Shown one piece after another: positions 8,857 to 18,074 of a stretch of 64,000 nt of DNA. Each line of letters starts with the position of its first letter. The stretch's first letter is position 1. Source of the DNA: Pseudomonas aylmerensis (GTDB taxonomy: Bacteria; Pseudomonadota; Gammaproteobacteria; Pseudomonadales; Pseudomonadaceae); the NCBI RefSeq assembly GCF_001702265.1, contig NZ_MAUE01000023.1, positions 62,001 to 126,000 of the forward strand, in the 5' to 3' direction. The position numbers and the translations under genes are program-made. The notes below the pieces were generated by a model. The model had not been told where the DNA came from, searched no databases, and saw only the letters and a program-made list of their open reading frames with translations.

Positions 8857-11800
8857 ATGCTGATGTCGCTGAGCAATCCTTTTCCCATTCCTCACGCTGC
8901 GCTGCCTCCGAGCGCAGTGACTGCTGCACCTGAGCCCGCCTGGGCTCAACCCTCCAGCCCTCGCCGGCGGCGCGCCGCTGTCGCGCAGCCGCCCGTACCC
9001 GATGACAAGTGGACGCGATTACCCGCCCAGGATCGCGGCCGTGCCGCCGCTGCCGACGCCCAGTTGGCTGAGCGCATCGCTGCCGCTGAAATCAGCGGCC
9101 ACACCTTGGTCGAGGTGCCGCCGGACAGCCGCCCGGGCCCTGCGCTGCGCGTGTACCAGCAGTTGCTCAACCGCCCACTGTTGCAGCAGTGGATGGTCGA
9201 GCAGCGCCTTGAACCGGCAACCCTGACGTTCCACCGTGACCATGTCGAGGGTTATGCCGACCATGAGGGCGTGCGCAGCGCAGTCCGCTTCAGCCTGACC
9301 GACAACTCCGGTTGGAACGAGGTTTCGCGCACCTTGCGGCCGCTTCGCGAACTGCTCGACCCTACCGACCAGGGGCTGCCTTTTATCGGGCAAGACGACG
9401 CGCTATGGCTGCCGCACCCATTGGTCAGCCACGTCAACGCAGGTGCCCTTGAGCAGACATGGCAGGTGATCGGCGAACTGGAGGAGCGCGATGACCTGGC
9501 CGATCGCCTTGAAGCCGAGCTTGAGCATCTGCCGCCGGCAGCGCGCACGGACTGGTCGAGCCATGCCAGCGAAGTCGCACCGGCCTCGGCCTTGCCGCGG
9601 AACAGCGAGGCTGCCATGCAGCGCTTACAGCAGTTCGTCGCGCGCGCAGACATGACCCGCCTGCTTGAGCGCGAAGGTGTCGCCTGGCCGGACGCGCTGT
9701 TTCGAGTGTCTGAGGGCCGCCTGGAATGCCTGAGCCCGGTCGGCGGCTGGTTGGACTTGACCCACCACATCGATGCAGAGCGCGCATTGGGCGAGGAACT
9801 CAAGGCGCTGACCGCACTCAGCGTGCCGTTGGGTAATAGCGTGTATTCGACGCCCCGTCAGGATATTCGCCAACTGCTGGATCTGAAGGGGCTGGGCTCG
9901 CCGCGCAGCGTGGAAGAAACCCGCAATGTGATTGCCTGGCTACGCACTTCTTTGCCGACGCCGCCACCCCTGGGGGACTACGGCGCCTTGCTCACGCAGC
10001 CATGGACGCCCGGCGCCCTGACCGAGCAGGACCGACAAAATGTGAGTGCGATGGCCGGTTCCCGCCTGGGCGGCGCGCAGTTTCGTGCACTGTCGAATGT
10101 CACGCTGCAAGCGCTGCAGGCGGATCCGCAGGGCCACCTGGACAGGCTGCTCGACAGCCCGGACGCCTTGGCATTCGCCGAACAGCTGGCCAGCGCGCTG
10201 CAATGGCCGGTCGGCCCAGGCGGTGCCGTGGCGTTGCCCAAGGTGTTGCGCCAACAGTTGGTGATTGCCGCGATCAAGCTGCAGGTCGACCCCGTTATGC
10301 CCGGCAAGCCTGGCGAGGTCGGCGGTTATTCGATCTACCAGCCCTCGAACATGGGCCGCAGTTTCAGCGCCGTGCGCCGTGATATCGAGCTTCATCTGCA
10401 GCACAAAGGTCTGGACCCCAAGCTGGCGGTCGTGGCGACCCAGCTCTGCCTGGCCCAGGCAGCGCCGGAAATGCTGGTGCACGATGTGCCGGAATCGGTG
10501 CACCTCGGCACCCCGGCCTGGATGGAGTTGCGCCTGGGCTGCGCACTGGCCGATCACCACGCGCCGGGGACATCGAGAAGGATGAACGAGCAACAGGTCA
10601 GTGCCCTGACCACGCTCGCGCCCACCAGCGACGGGCAGGCCACGCTGATGCAACTCAATGCGCTGAAGATCCTCACGGACTGGGGGGTGTTGAACGGCAG
10701 CGTCAGGCAGCGCAGTGACGGTGAATACTCGCAGGCGGATATCGAGGACGCCGCGCGGGCATTTTTCAAACAGCGGGAAGAGGCCGCCAGCGCCTTCACG
10801 CGTGCGAGCGCGCCGCTGCCGACGCGTAGGGCCCTGGCCGTCAAGGAGCTGCTGCGTGTGTTTCCTGGCACCACCCCGGCCGAGCTGGAAAACATCAGTG
10901 TGCAACTGGCCAGCGCCGAGGACCGGCGCAACCTGCCGATCTCGGAGCCGCGCACCCGCTCGTTGGTCGAAACCTACATGACGGGCGACCTCACGCCGGG
11001 CAAATGGGTGCTCGGCGAAGACATGCCCGCATCGCCGCCTGCGACCAGGACACCTTACCAGCCCGCCAGCACACCGCAGATTCCCGAAGCGGCGCGCACC
11101 CGGCTCGACACGCTTATTCGTCGCCTGCCTGAACTCGACGGGGCGTTGAAGACTTCAATCGGCCAGCATCAGGATCAGCTTCAGCAGGCCTATGCCATCA
11201 AGCTCAAGCTGATGCTGGCCGAATTGCCGCTGGATGATCGAAGGTTGCTGGAACTGGGCAAGGTCGAGCTGTTCACCTTGCGTGCCGAAACCGGTGTGAC
11301 CGAACACAGCGAAACCGCAGCGCTGAAACTCGCGCGCAGGGCGCGACAAGGCACCTTGATGCGTGTGGAGCATGGACCCGAGGTGGTGTATTTCGAGCTG
11401 TTCGCCCAGGGCAAGATCATCAAGCGCACGGATTTGCCCAAGACCATCGAGCTGGATGGCGTCATTCGTCATGAGCGCTATCCATCTCCGCGTGGCTTTG
11501 TGTATTTGCCGGTGGTGCGCGGTACGCGGATGCCTCTCGATCTCGAGGCCTATGCCGGCGGCGCTCCGACGGGACCCAATGTGAAGCCCTCGACGGTCAT
11601 CGTGGAGCGGTTGGGACCTCAGTTTCCTGCGCGCGAATTGCCCGCCAACCATACGGCGCAATCCTACGTGCCGGACACTTATGCCTCACGAAAGACGCAA
11701 AGCATTGCCGACAGGATCGCCCAGGACAATTTTTACCAATCCACCGAGTCGATGTTGCAACGCGCAAGCGAGCCGCTGCCACTGGAGCGACGCCGTGAAG

Positions 11801-12441
11801 AGCGGGCCCGCGAGCATGCATTTCTGTTGGGGTTCGTACCCTTCGTGGGCGCGTATCAGGAGTTCAAGCAAGGCAATATCGGTGCCGGCCTGGCTAACCT
11901 CGCGCTGGATGTTGTCGGCGTGGCCATTGGTGCGGGCGGGCAAGCGCGTGGGCTGATCCGCTCGGCCAAGGCCCTGGTGCCGAGCCGGCTGGGCACGCGG
12001 TTCAAGCCTGCTGCTGTAACGTTGGCGCCGTTAAAGTCTGCAGCAAGCTTCAGCGACCGTGCGTTCGACTTCGTCCGGCAGTCCGCTTTGTTCAGCAGTG
12101 CGGCGCTGAATCCGTTGGATGGTTACCCGCAGTTGATCAATGCCGCGATCAAGGGGGTGGTGAAGTTGCCGGTATTGCTGGCCGGGGGCGCGTTGAAGTG
12201 GGGCAAGGTGATGCCGCATATGGTCACGGCCGAGGAGAAGCTGCGCGCCTATTTACTCATCGCTGCCGGGCAGGCGAGCAGTACTGAGGCATCTGGCGGC
12301 ATGCCGACAGCGGGAAGGGCTGGGCGCTATGAAGCGGTGGACGTGCACGCGGCACCCTACAATGGTCGCTGGTATGCGATTGACCCGCGCAGTGGCAAAC
12401 CTTTCGGCACACCACTGAACGGGTTCCAGCCGGCCCGTTGA
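8857..12441 (+). CDS. Large toxin/effector-like protein of unknown function (1194 aa)
   Basis: A 1194-residue protein with no signal peptide. The N-terminus is Pro/Ala-rich with an Arg cluster (SPRRRRAAV, about 35-43). A long, mostly helical body carries no enzymatic motif I can name. A late hydrophobic stretch (about 987-1030, LLGFVPFVGAY through LALDVVGVAIGAGG) and a second at about 1100-1117 precede a short C-terminal module, NGRWYAIDPRSGKPFGTPL. The combination of a membrane-active segment and a terminal W-Y-x-x-DP module resembles large Pseudomonas proteins annotated as dermonecrotic-toxin-like or membrane-targeted effectors. This is remembered resemblance, not a search. GAGAG lies upstream of ATG 8857; an in-frame ATG lies at 8863. 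No secretion or immunity gene adjoins it. Confidence 0.6.
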   Translation: MLMSLSNPFPIPHAALPPSAVTAAPEPAWAQPSSPRRRRAAVAQPPVPDDKWTRLPAQDRGRAAAADAQLAERIAAAEISGHTLVEVPPDSRPGPALRVYQQLLNRPLLQQWMVEQRLEPATLTFHRDHVEGYADHEGVRSAVRFSLTDNSGWNEVSRTLRPLRELLDPTDQGLPFIGQDDALWLPHPLVSHVNAGALEQTWQVIGELEERDDLADRLEAELEHLPPAARTDWSSHASEVAPASALPRNSEAAMQRLQQFVARADMTRLLEREGVAWPDALFRVSEGRLECLSPVGGWLDLTHHIDAERALGEELKALTALSVPLGNSVYSTPRQDIRQLLDLKGLGSPRSVEETRNVIAWLRTSLPTPPPLGDYGALLTQPWTPGALTEQDRQNVSAMAGSRLGGAQFRALSNVTLQALQADPQGHLDRLLDSPDALAFAEQLASALQWPVGPGGAVALPKVLRQQLVIAAIKLQVDPVMPGKPGEVGGYSIYQPSNMGRSFSAVRRDIELHLQHKGLDPKLAVVATQLCLAQAAPEMLVHDVPESVHLGTPAWMELRLGCALADHHAPGTSRRMNEQQVSALTTLAPTSDGQATLMQLNALKILTDWGVLNGSVRQRSDGEYSQADIEDAARAFFKQREEAASAFTRASAPLPTRRALAVKELLRVFPGTTPAELENISVQLASAEDRRNLPISEPRTRSLVETYMTGDLTPGKWVLGEDMPASPPATRTPYQPASTPQIPEAARTRLDTLIRRLPELDGALKTSIGQHQDQLQQAYAIKLKLMLAELPLDDRRLLELGKVELFTLRAETGVTEHSETAALKLARRARQGTLMRVEHGPEVVYFELFAQGKIIKRTDLPKTIELDGVIRHERYPSPRGFVYLPVVRGTRMPLDLEAYAGGAPTGPNVKPSTVIVERLGPQFPARELPANHTAQSYVPDTYASRKTQSIADRIAQDNFYQSTESMLQRASEPLPLERRREERAREHAFLLGFVPFVGAYQEFKQGNIGAGLANLALDVVGVAIGAGGQARGLIRSAKALVPSRLGTRFKPAAVTLAPLKSAASFSDRAFDFVRQSALFSSAALNPLDGYPQLINAAIKGVVKLPVLLAGGALKWGKVMPHMVTAEEKLRAYLLIAAGQASSTEASGGMPTAGRAGRYEAVDVHAAPYNGRWYAIDPRSGKPFGTPLNGFQPAR

Positions 12442-12447
12442 GCCGCC

Positions 12448-12474
12448 GACCTCCCGCGCCCGGCGCGGGAGGTC
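12448..12474. terminator. Strong hairpin between convergent genes
   Basis: A perfect 12-bp GC-rich stem (GACCTCCCGCGC / GCGCGGGAGGTC) with a 3-nt loop lies between the stop of the large protein gene (12441) and the stop of the efe imelysin gene (12487). There is no long T run on either side. It would act as a bidirectional pausing or termination element; intrinsic termination is inferred. Confidence 0.6.
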
Positions 12475-12486
12475 AGGTGCGCCTGA

Positions 12487-13305
12487 TCAGTTCAGGCCCA
12501 GCTTGCCGCGCAGGGTCGACAGGTCTTCGGCCAGGGTGTTGACCGGGCCAACCAGCGCCTTGCGATCGTTTTCCTTGACCTTGTCGTAGGTTTCAAAGCC
12601 GCCGTCCTTGGTCTTGTACTTGGCCAGGATCTTGTCCACGGTGGCGAAGTTCTTGTCGACCTTGGCCAGGAACGCCTTGTCCTGCTTCTCGATCTGGCCA
12701 CGGAACAGGTCGACGATTTTCTTCGCGCCGTCGATGTTGCCCTGGAAGTCGTAGAGGTCGGTGTGGCTGTAGCGGTCTTCTTCGCCGGAGATCTTGGTCG
12801 CGGCGACTTCTTCCAGCAGCGCTGCGGCGCCGCCGACGACTTTTTCCGGTGGGAAGGTCAGGCCATCGACGCGGGTCTTGAGGTCATTGACGTCGGTGTT
12901 GAGCTTGGCGGTCAGCGTCTCCAGGCCCTTGGTGGTGTTCTGCGAGAACAGCACGTACTCGATGCGGTGGAAACCGGTGAAGTCTTCGGCCGTCACGCCT
13001 TTCTCGTGGTCGTCGACACGGGAGTCGATCGAGGCATCCAGGTCACTGAACAGCTCGGCGATCGGCTCGATGGACTCATAATGCACACGGGTCGGTGCGT
13101 AGAGCTTCTTGGCGGTGGCCAGGTCGCCCTTGTTGATGGCGTCGGTGAACGCCTGGGTCTGGGTCACCAGCTCGCCGATTTCTTCGGTGACGTAGATCTT
13201 GTAGTCCGAAACCGGACCTACCAGGTCCAACGGCGCCGTGGCGGCGAAGGCTGCCAGCGGCGAGAGGGGCATAAACAACGACAACGCGAGGGTCGACTTC
13301 TTCAT
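12487..13305 (-). CDS. efeM: EfeM/EfeO-type imelysin (M75) iron-uptake protein
   Basis: A 272-residue protein with a signal peptide (MKKSTLALSLFMPLSPLAAFA) and a single imelysin/M75 domain. The metal-site motif HRIEYVLF is preserved, as is the EEDRYSHTDLYDFQGNIDGAKKIV segment typical of EfeO C-domains. It lacks the N-terminal cupredoxin domain of EfeO, so it is the short EfeM-type periplasmic protein. It is the last of four efe genes and follows efeB by 26 bp. Its likely role is periplasmic iron capture for EfeU. The symbol follows the common name for cupredoxin-less forms. Confidence 0.85.
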   Translation of the reverse strand: MKKSTLALSLFMPLSPLAAFAATAPLDLVGPVSDYKIYVTEEIGELVTQTQAFTDAINKGDLATAKKLYAPTRVHYESIEPIAELFSDLDASIDSRVDDHEKGVTAEDFTGFHRIEYVLFSQNTTKGLETLTAKLNTDVNDLKTRVDGLTFPPEKVVGGAAALLEEVAATKISGEEDRYSHTDLYDFQGNIDGAKKIVDLFRGQIEKQDKAFLAKVDKNFATVDKILAKYKTKDGGFETYDKVKENDRKALVGPVNTLAEDLSTLRGKLGLN

Positions 13306-13331
13306 GGGACGGTTTCCGCTCTGGGTTTGTT

Positions 13332-14636
13332 TTAGGTGTTGGCAGTGGTTTGAGGATGCGTTGCAGCGAGCAGCGTGCGCCCAATGAAATCCTTGGGCCC
13401 GGTGACGCCTGGCAAGGTGAAGAAATACCCGCCGCCGACCGGCTTGAGGTACTCCTCCAGGGGCTCGCCGTTGAGCCGGGTTTGCACACTGATAAAACCT
13501 TTCTCCAGATCAGCCTGGTAGCAGATGAACAGCAGCCCCATGTCCAGCTGACCGTTTTTATTCACGCCGTTGGAGTAGTTGAACGGCCGACGCAGGATCA
13601 GGTTGGCCTGAGTCTGCGGGGTGCGCGGGTTGGCCAGGCGGATGTGGGCATCGAGCTTGGTCAACTTGCCTTCGGGGTCCTTGCTGTAGTCCGGCACCTG
13701 GGTTTCCTGATGGCCGTCCATGGGCGCGCCCGTGGTCTTGACGCGGCCGATGATGCTTTCCTGCTCCTGCAGCGGCGTGCGGTCCCAGCGTTCGACGAAG
13801 TTGCGGATGATGCGCACGGCCTGGTAGCTGCCATTCACGGCCCAGGCGGGTTCGTCGCTGCCGGGCTGCACCCAGACGATCTGGTTCATCGCCGTGTCGT
13901 CGTTGGAGTTCGGGTTGGCCGAACCGTCACGGAAACCGAGGAAATTGCGCGCGCTCTGCGCCGGCTCTCCGGGTTTGCTCGGTGCCTGGGGCGGCGCGCT
14001 GCCTTCTTGCTTCCAGCGCACCAGCAGCAGGTCGGGCAGGTTCTTCACGATGTCGCGCAGGGCGTGGATATTGGTGTCCGGAGTGTTGGAGCTGAACTGC
14101 AGGCTCAGGTCGCCATGGCACTGCGCCGGTTCCAGCGCATCGTTGGGGAAACCGACCATGCGGCTCAGGCGCTTGGGTTTGGCGGCGGTGAGGCCAAAGC
14201 GCTCATCGAACAGCGATTCGCCAACGGACACGGTGATGGTCAGGTTGTCCGGGGTGACCACCGGGCCGAGAATCCCGGAATCGGTGGGCGGCAACTTCGG
14301 ATCGACTTGCGGCACAGTGCCGCCGGTCATCAGGAAGCTGATGCGCTCGTTCAAGGTGCGGAACAGGCGCTCCAGGTCCTCGCGGTCGCTGGCCAATACA
14401 TCGAATGCCACCAGCATCCCGCAGGCCGGGCGCGGGGTGACGATGCCGCTCTGGTGCTTGCCGAAATAATCGTGGTGGTCCTGGGTCTTGTCACTGCGCG
14501 GTGCGGTGGTGACTTGCTCGGCGGCGGCCGCCATGGCCGGGCAGGTCAGGGTACTGCCGGCAATCGCGGCGCCGGTCGCGGCCATGCCCAGCAGGACACG
14601 GCGGCGCTGTGCGGAAAATTGTTCTGAATCACTCAT
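13332..14636 (-). CDS. efeB: EfeB deferrochelatase / DyP-type haem peroxidase
   Basis: A 434-residue DyP-type peroxidase with a Tat signal at its start (RRRVLLGMAATGAAIAG, cleavage near AMA-AAA). The GxxDG haem-pocket motif appears in FLGFRDGSANPN, and the proximal His region in AHIRLANPR. The protein is exported folded with haem and works with EfeU and EfeO in ferrous iron or haem-iron uptake. The start is uncertain: a GTG at 14654 overlaps the efeO stop (GTGA) and would add six residues. I prefer ATG 14636, which puts the twin-Arg near residue 11. Neither start has a strong SD, suggesting translational coupling. Confidence 0.9.
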   Translation of the reverse strand: MSDSEQFSAQRRRVLLGMAATGAAIAGSTLTCPAMAAAAEQVTTAPRSDKTQDHHDYFGKHQSGIVTPRPACGMLVAFDVLASDREDLERLFRTLNERISFLMTGGTVPQVDPKLPPTDSGILGPVVTPDNLTITVSVGESLFDERFGLTAAKPKRLSRMVGFPNDALEPAQCHGDLSLQFSSNTPDTNIHALRDIVKNLPDLLLVRWKQEGSAPPQAPSKPGEPAQSARNFLGFRDGSANPNSNDDTAMNQIVWVQPGSDEPAWAVNGSYQAVRIIRNFVERWDRTPLQEQESIIGRVKTTGAPMDGHQETQVPDYSKDPEGKLTKLDAHIRLANPRTPQTQANLILRRPFNYSNGVNKNGQLDMGLLFICYQADLEKGFISVQTRLNGEPLEEYLKPVGGGYFFTLPGVTGPKDFIGRTLLAATHPQTTANT

Positions 14637-14650
14637 GGGTACGGTCGTCT

Positions 14651-15853
14651 TCACTGCAGGCCGGAGAGGCCAAGGGCTGGGTCAATTCCATCGAGTGCAG
14701 CGGCCAGAGCCTTGGCCTTGTCGGCGATCTGCTTGCGCTGATCGGCGGTGACGCTGTCATACGTCGCGTAGCTTTTGTCGACCTTGAAGCCTTGCAACTC
14801 GGCATCGAGGGCGGCGAGGGCGCTGTCGACTTTCGGCAGCAGGTCAGCGGCGGATTTGGTCAATAGCGGACGCATCAGCTCGACCACTTTGTGCGCGGCT
14901 TCGAGGTTGGCGGCAAAGCCATTCAAGTCGATATGGCTGTAGCGCTCTTCCTCACCGCTGAGGGCGCGCACGTCGGCGAGGCTGTTGAGGTTGCGCACCA
15001 CGATGCCCACCAGTTGCTCCGGCGGCAGCGACTGGGCCAGCAACTGCTGCTTGAGGGTGGTGACGTCGGTCAGCAGGCGCTGCGCAACCGGGGCCAGGCC
15101 CTCGACGGTGCGTTGCTGGAACAGGCTGTATTCGAGGCGGTGGAAGCCGCTGAAGGCCGGGTCCTGTTCACGCTTTTCGAAGTAATCGGCACGCGCGTTG
15201 ATGGCGTTGTCTAACTCGGCCAGGCGCTGTGACGCCGGCGCCAACCGTTGATAAGCCTCGCGGGCCGGCACATACAGGGCCTGCGCCTGGGCCAGGTCAC
15301 CGGCGTCGATTGCCTGCTGCAGGGCGGTCACCGCCTTGACCAGCGCGCTGCCCTGGCTGCTCAGGTACACGCGAAACTCCGACAGCGGGCCGATAAACGC
15401 CACCATCGACGGCTTGGCCTTGGCCTGGGCATCGGACTCCGCCGTTGGCGTCACATGCAAGGTGCCGCGCGGGTTGCTCAGCAAGCCGCAGGTAATCGCG
15501 TAATCGCCGGGCAACAGGTTGGCGTTGATCACCTGGCTCAGGCCCGGCGCAATGTTTTCGCGCTCTTCGACCACCAGCACGCCGTCGAGTATTTCCCATT
15601 CCACCGCCCGGTCCGAGCGGTTGATGATGCGAAAGCTCGCACGGCCAGCCGGTACGGTCAGCTCGTTGGGCTCGCAGGCGTGGCCATGAATGGTCACGGC
15701 GATTTCATTGTGGTTGGCCTGGCGCTTGCTGGCGGCCAGCTGCGAGGCGTAATAGAACAGGCCGCCGGCGGCGATCATCACGACCACCGAGCCCGCCACG
15801 GCCCAGCGCAAGGCGCGGGGTGGCGAAGCCGGTTGAGGAGTTGGGTTGGACAA
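14651..15853 (-). CDS. efeO: EfeO iron-uptake protein (cupredoxin plus imelysin)
   Basis: A 400-residue protein with an N-terminal transmembrane anchor (about 15-36), a cupredoxin domain (about 48-132, with Cys in HACEPN and in AITCG), and an M75/imelysin domain (about 150-395, with FHRLEYSLF). EfeO is thought to bind periplasmic iron and deliver it to the EfeU permease. The start is a TTG supported by AAGGA 7 nt upstream; no ATG gives the full membrane anchor. It follows efeU by 10 bp and overlaps the alternative GTG start of efeB. Confidence 0.9.
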   Translation of the reverse strand: MSNPTPQPASPPRALRWAVAGSVVVMIAAGGLFYYASQLAASKRQANHNEIAVTIHGHACEPNELTVPAGRASFRIINRSDRAVEWEILDGVLVVEERENIAPGLSQVINANLLPGDYAITCGLLSNPRGTLHVTPTAESDAQAKAKPSMVAFIGPLSEFRVYLSSQGSALVKAVTALQQAIDAGDLAQAQALYVPAREAYQRLAPASQRLAELDNAINARADYFEKREQDPAFSGFHRLEYSLFQQRTVEGLAPVAQRLLTDVTTLKQQLLAQSLPPEQLVGIVVRNLNSLADVRALSGEEERYSHIDLNGFAANLEAAHKVVELMRPLLTKSAADLLPKVDSALAALDAELQGFKVDKSYATYDSVTADQRKQIADKAKALAAALDGIDPALGLSGLQ

Positions 15854-15863
15854 GAGACGGTCC

Positions 15864-16709
15864 TTAATGGCTGGAAACGGAAGAGGTGGTGGCGGCAGGC
15901 TTGGCCGGTGCCGCAGGCAGGAAGAACATCACCAGGGCCACCACCAGGTAAATCAGGTAGGCGCCCAGCGTGCTGATGGTCGGTGCTTCCTGATAGCCGA
16001 ACATCCCGGCCAGCACCGAGCCCAGCGGGCTGTCCATCGGCAACACGGCGCTGAAATCGAACAAGACGGTCTGCCAGTGGTTCCACACGCCGGCTTCGTG
16101 CAGGGCCTGCACCGAGTTGGCCAGGATGCCGGCAGCCACTACCAGGATGAACAGGCCGGTCCAGCGGAAGAACGCGCCGAGGTTCAGGCGCATGCTGCCG
16201 GAGTAGATCAGGAAACCGACGACAATCGCCAGGATCAGGCCGAGCAGGGCGCCAATCGGAGCGTCCGGGCCTTCGCTCTGCTGGAACACCGCCAGCAGGA
16301 AAAACACGGTTTCCAGGCCTTCACGGGCCACGGCAAAAAACACCATCAGGATCAGCGCCGTGACCTGGTGCCTGGAGCCGGCCAGCGCGTGGTCGAGAGA
16401 TTCATGCAGGGCGTGCTTGATCGAGCGCGCGACCTTGCGCATCCAGAACACCATGGAGCTGAGAATGCCCACGGCGACCAGGCCGACGATGCCTTCGAAC
16501 AATTCCTGCTGTTTTTGCGGGAATTCGGCGCTGACCAGTTCCAGGCCGCCGCCCACCAGCAACGCGAGCGCGGCGGCGAGGAAGACGCCGATCCAGACGG
16601 CGGGCATCCACTGGCCGCGGCCGGTCTGTTGCAGGTAACTGGCGATGATGCCGACGATCAGCGCGGCTTCAATGCCTTCGCGCAGCATGATGAGAAAAGG
16701 AACAAGCAT
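15864..16709 (-). CDS. efeU: EfeU ferrous iron permease (FTR1 family)
   Basis: A 281-residue, seven-helix FTR1-type permease (E. coli EfeU has 276). Both REGxE iron-transport motifs are present, in MLREGIEAA and AREGLETVFF. The start ATG 16709 gives MLVPFLIMLREG, which matches the E. coli N-terminus; an upstream ATGATG at 16724 would add five odd residues (MMRCR). It is the first gene of efeU-efeO-efeB-efeM. A Fur box lies 41 bp upstream, so the operon is likely induced by iron starvation. Confidence 0.92.
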   Translation of the reverse strand: MLVPFLIMLREGIEAALIVGIIASYLQQTGRGQWMPAVWIGVFLAAALALLVGGGLELVSAEFPQKQQELFEGIVGLVAVGILSSMVFWMRKVARSIKHALHESLDHALAGSRHQVTALILMVFFAVAREGLETVFFLLAVFQQSEGPDAPIGALLGLILAIVVGFLIYSGSMRLNLGAFFRWTGLFILVVAAGILANSVQALHEAGVWNHWQTVLFDFSAVLPMDSPLGSVLAGMFGYQEAPTISTLGAYLIYLVVALVMFFLPAAPAKPAATTSSVSSH

Positions 16710-16749
16710 TCGGCACCGCATCATAACTAGATAGGAGGCTAAGTTGTAA

Positions 16750-16768
16750 CATAATGATACTCATTACT
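16750..16768 (-). promoter_or_regulatory. Fur box of the efe operon
   Basis: The 19-mer CATAATGATACTCATTACT matches the classic Fur consensus GATAATGATAATCATTATC at 15 of 19 positions. It lies between efeU and the divergent AraC-family gene, in the AT-rich interval. Fur control of efe operons is established in Enterobacteria and Pseudomonas; binding here is inferred from the match. Confidence 0.85.
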
Positions 16769-16877
16769 AAACAAGGAATATTGACGTTTGCTGAACAGCG
16801 GCTAAACGGTGGTGGCGAAGCGCAACCGCCCTTATGATGCAGGCCATCTTGTGCGCGATCGGATTGCCCAACCCCCC

Positions 16878-17894
16878 ATGTCGGAAAAAGACACCATTTC
16901 CATCCACCTCGTGCGCGAAGCCTTGTTGCAGAGCTGCGCGCCGGGTGCGGCCAGCGTTGAAGTGCTGAACAAAGTCGGCATCGACCCGGCACTGCTTGAC
17001 CAGCCCGCTGCACGGGTGTCGGCCACCACCTACGCACGTTTGTGGCGCCTGCTCGCGCGTCGCCTGGACGATGAGTTCTTCGGCATGGACCCACGCAAGC
17101 TCAAATCCGGCAGCCTGGCGTTCCTGTGTCGCGCAGCCATGGCGCAAACGAGCCTCGACGCCAGCCTGGAAACCGGCCTGGGGTTTTTATCCTTGATGTT
17201 CGAGCAACTGCCCGCCCAGTTGGTGCGCCAGCAAAGCCTGGCCGAGATCGTGCTGTTGGAGCCTGAGGTCGAGCCCAAGCGGGCGTTTACCTACTTCACC
17301 TACTGGATGATCGTCCATGGCGTGGCCTGTTGGCTGGCGGGGCGACGGATACCGATTCTGGCGATTGAACTGCGCTGCCCCCGGCCGGTTTTTTGCGATG
17401 ACTACCAGGTGATGTTTTCCGACAACCTACGGTTTGATCGGCCACGCACCCGCATGATTTTCTCCGCCGACTGCCTGGACCTGCCAATCAAGCGCAGCGC
17501 AGAGGAACTCAAACGCTTCCTGGCCCATGCGCCGGCCAACATCCTGGTCAAATACCGCGACCCCGACAGCCTGGCCAACCGCATCAAGCACGACCTGCGC
17601 CGAATGCCCCCCGACACCTGGCCGGAAACCGAGGGCCTCGCTACCAGCCTGTGTATCTCTGCATCAACCCTGCGCCGGCGCCTGGCGGAAGAGGGGCAGA
17701 CCTACCAAGGCCTCAAGGACAGCGTGCGCAAAGAGCTGGCGATTGTCTGGCTGGCGGAACCGCAGATCAGCTTCGCGCAGATTGCCGAGCGGTTGGGGTT
17801 TGCCGATACCAGTTCGTTTTATAAGGCGTTTCGTAAATGGAGCGGATCGAATCCGGGGCATTATCGGAGTTTGATTTTGAATGAGGCTACGTAA
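16878..17894 (+). CDS. AraC-family regulator with N-terminal arabinose-binding-like domain
   Basis: A 338-residue regulator with the PF12625-type N-domain common in Pseudomonas (OruR/ArgR-like architecture) and a C-terminal AraC HTH pair (CISASTLRRRLAEEGQTYQGLK and ISFAQIAERLGFADTSSFYKAFRKWSG in substance). The start is ATG 16878 (MSEKDTISIH); an in-frame start at 16809 adds a poorly conserved-looking 23 residues. It is divergent from efeU across the Fur box, but nothing else ties it to iron. The ligand and targets are unknown. Confidence 0.85.
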   Translation: MSEKDTISIHLVREALLQSCAPGAASVEVLNKVGIDPALLDQPAARVSATTYARLWRLLARRLDDEFFGMDPRKLKSGSLAFLCRAAMAQTSLDASLETGLGFLSLMFEQLPAQLVRQQSLAEIVLLEPEVEPKRAFTYFTYWMIVHGVACWLAGRRIPILAIELRCPRPVFCDDYQVMFSDNLRFDRPRTRMIFSADCLDLPIKRSAEELKRFLAHAPANILVKYRDPDSLANRIKHDLRRMPPDTWPETEGLATSLCISASTLRRRLAEEGQTYQGLKDSVRKELAIVWLAEPQISFAQIAERLGFADTSSFYKAFRKWSGSNPGHYRSLILNEAT

Positions 17895-18005
17895 GGCATC
17901 AGCTTTGCGCTGACGCTTGGAAGGGTGGAATTCGTGCGCCACGTTTCAACAGTCAGCCCAGGACGATTCAAACCTTCAACATTCCAGGACCCTCCAAACA
18001 AAAAA

Positions 18006-18034
18006 AGCCCCGTGACCGAATGGACCACGGGGCT
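18006..18034 (-). terminator. Rho-independent terminator of the RND operon
   Basis: A perfect 9-bp stem, AGCCCCGTG / CACGGGGCT, encloses an 11-nt loop. Read on the minus strand it is followed by a run of T residues. It lies 41 bp beyond the stop of the outer-membrane factor gene, so it terminates the mexEF-oprN-type operon. A shorter A/T stretch on the other side could also stop the AraC transcript. Confidence 0.9.
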
Positions 18035-18074
18035 AAAAATTGGCTGGATGCGACCAACCAAAGGAGCGCTTGAA

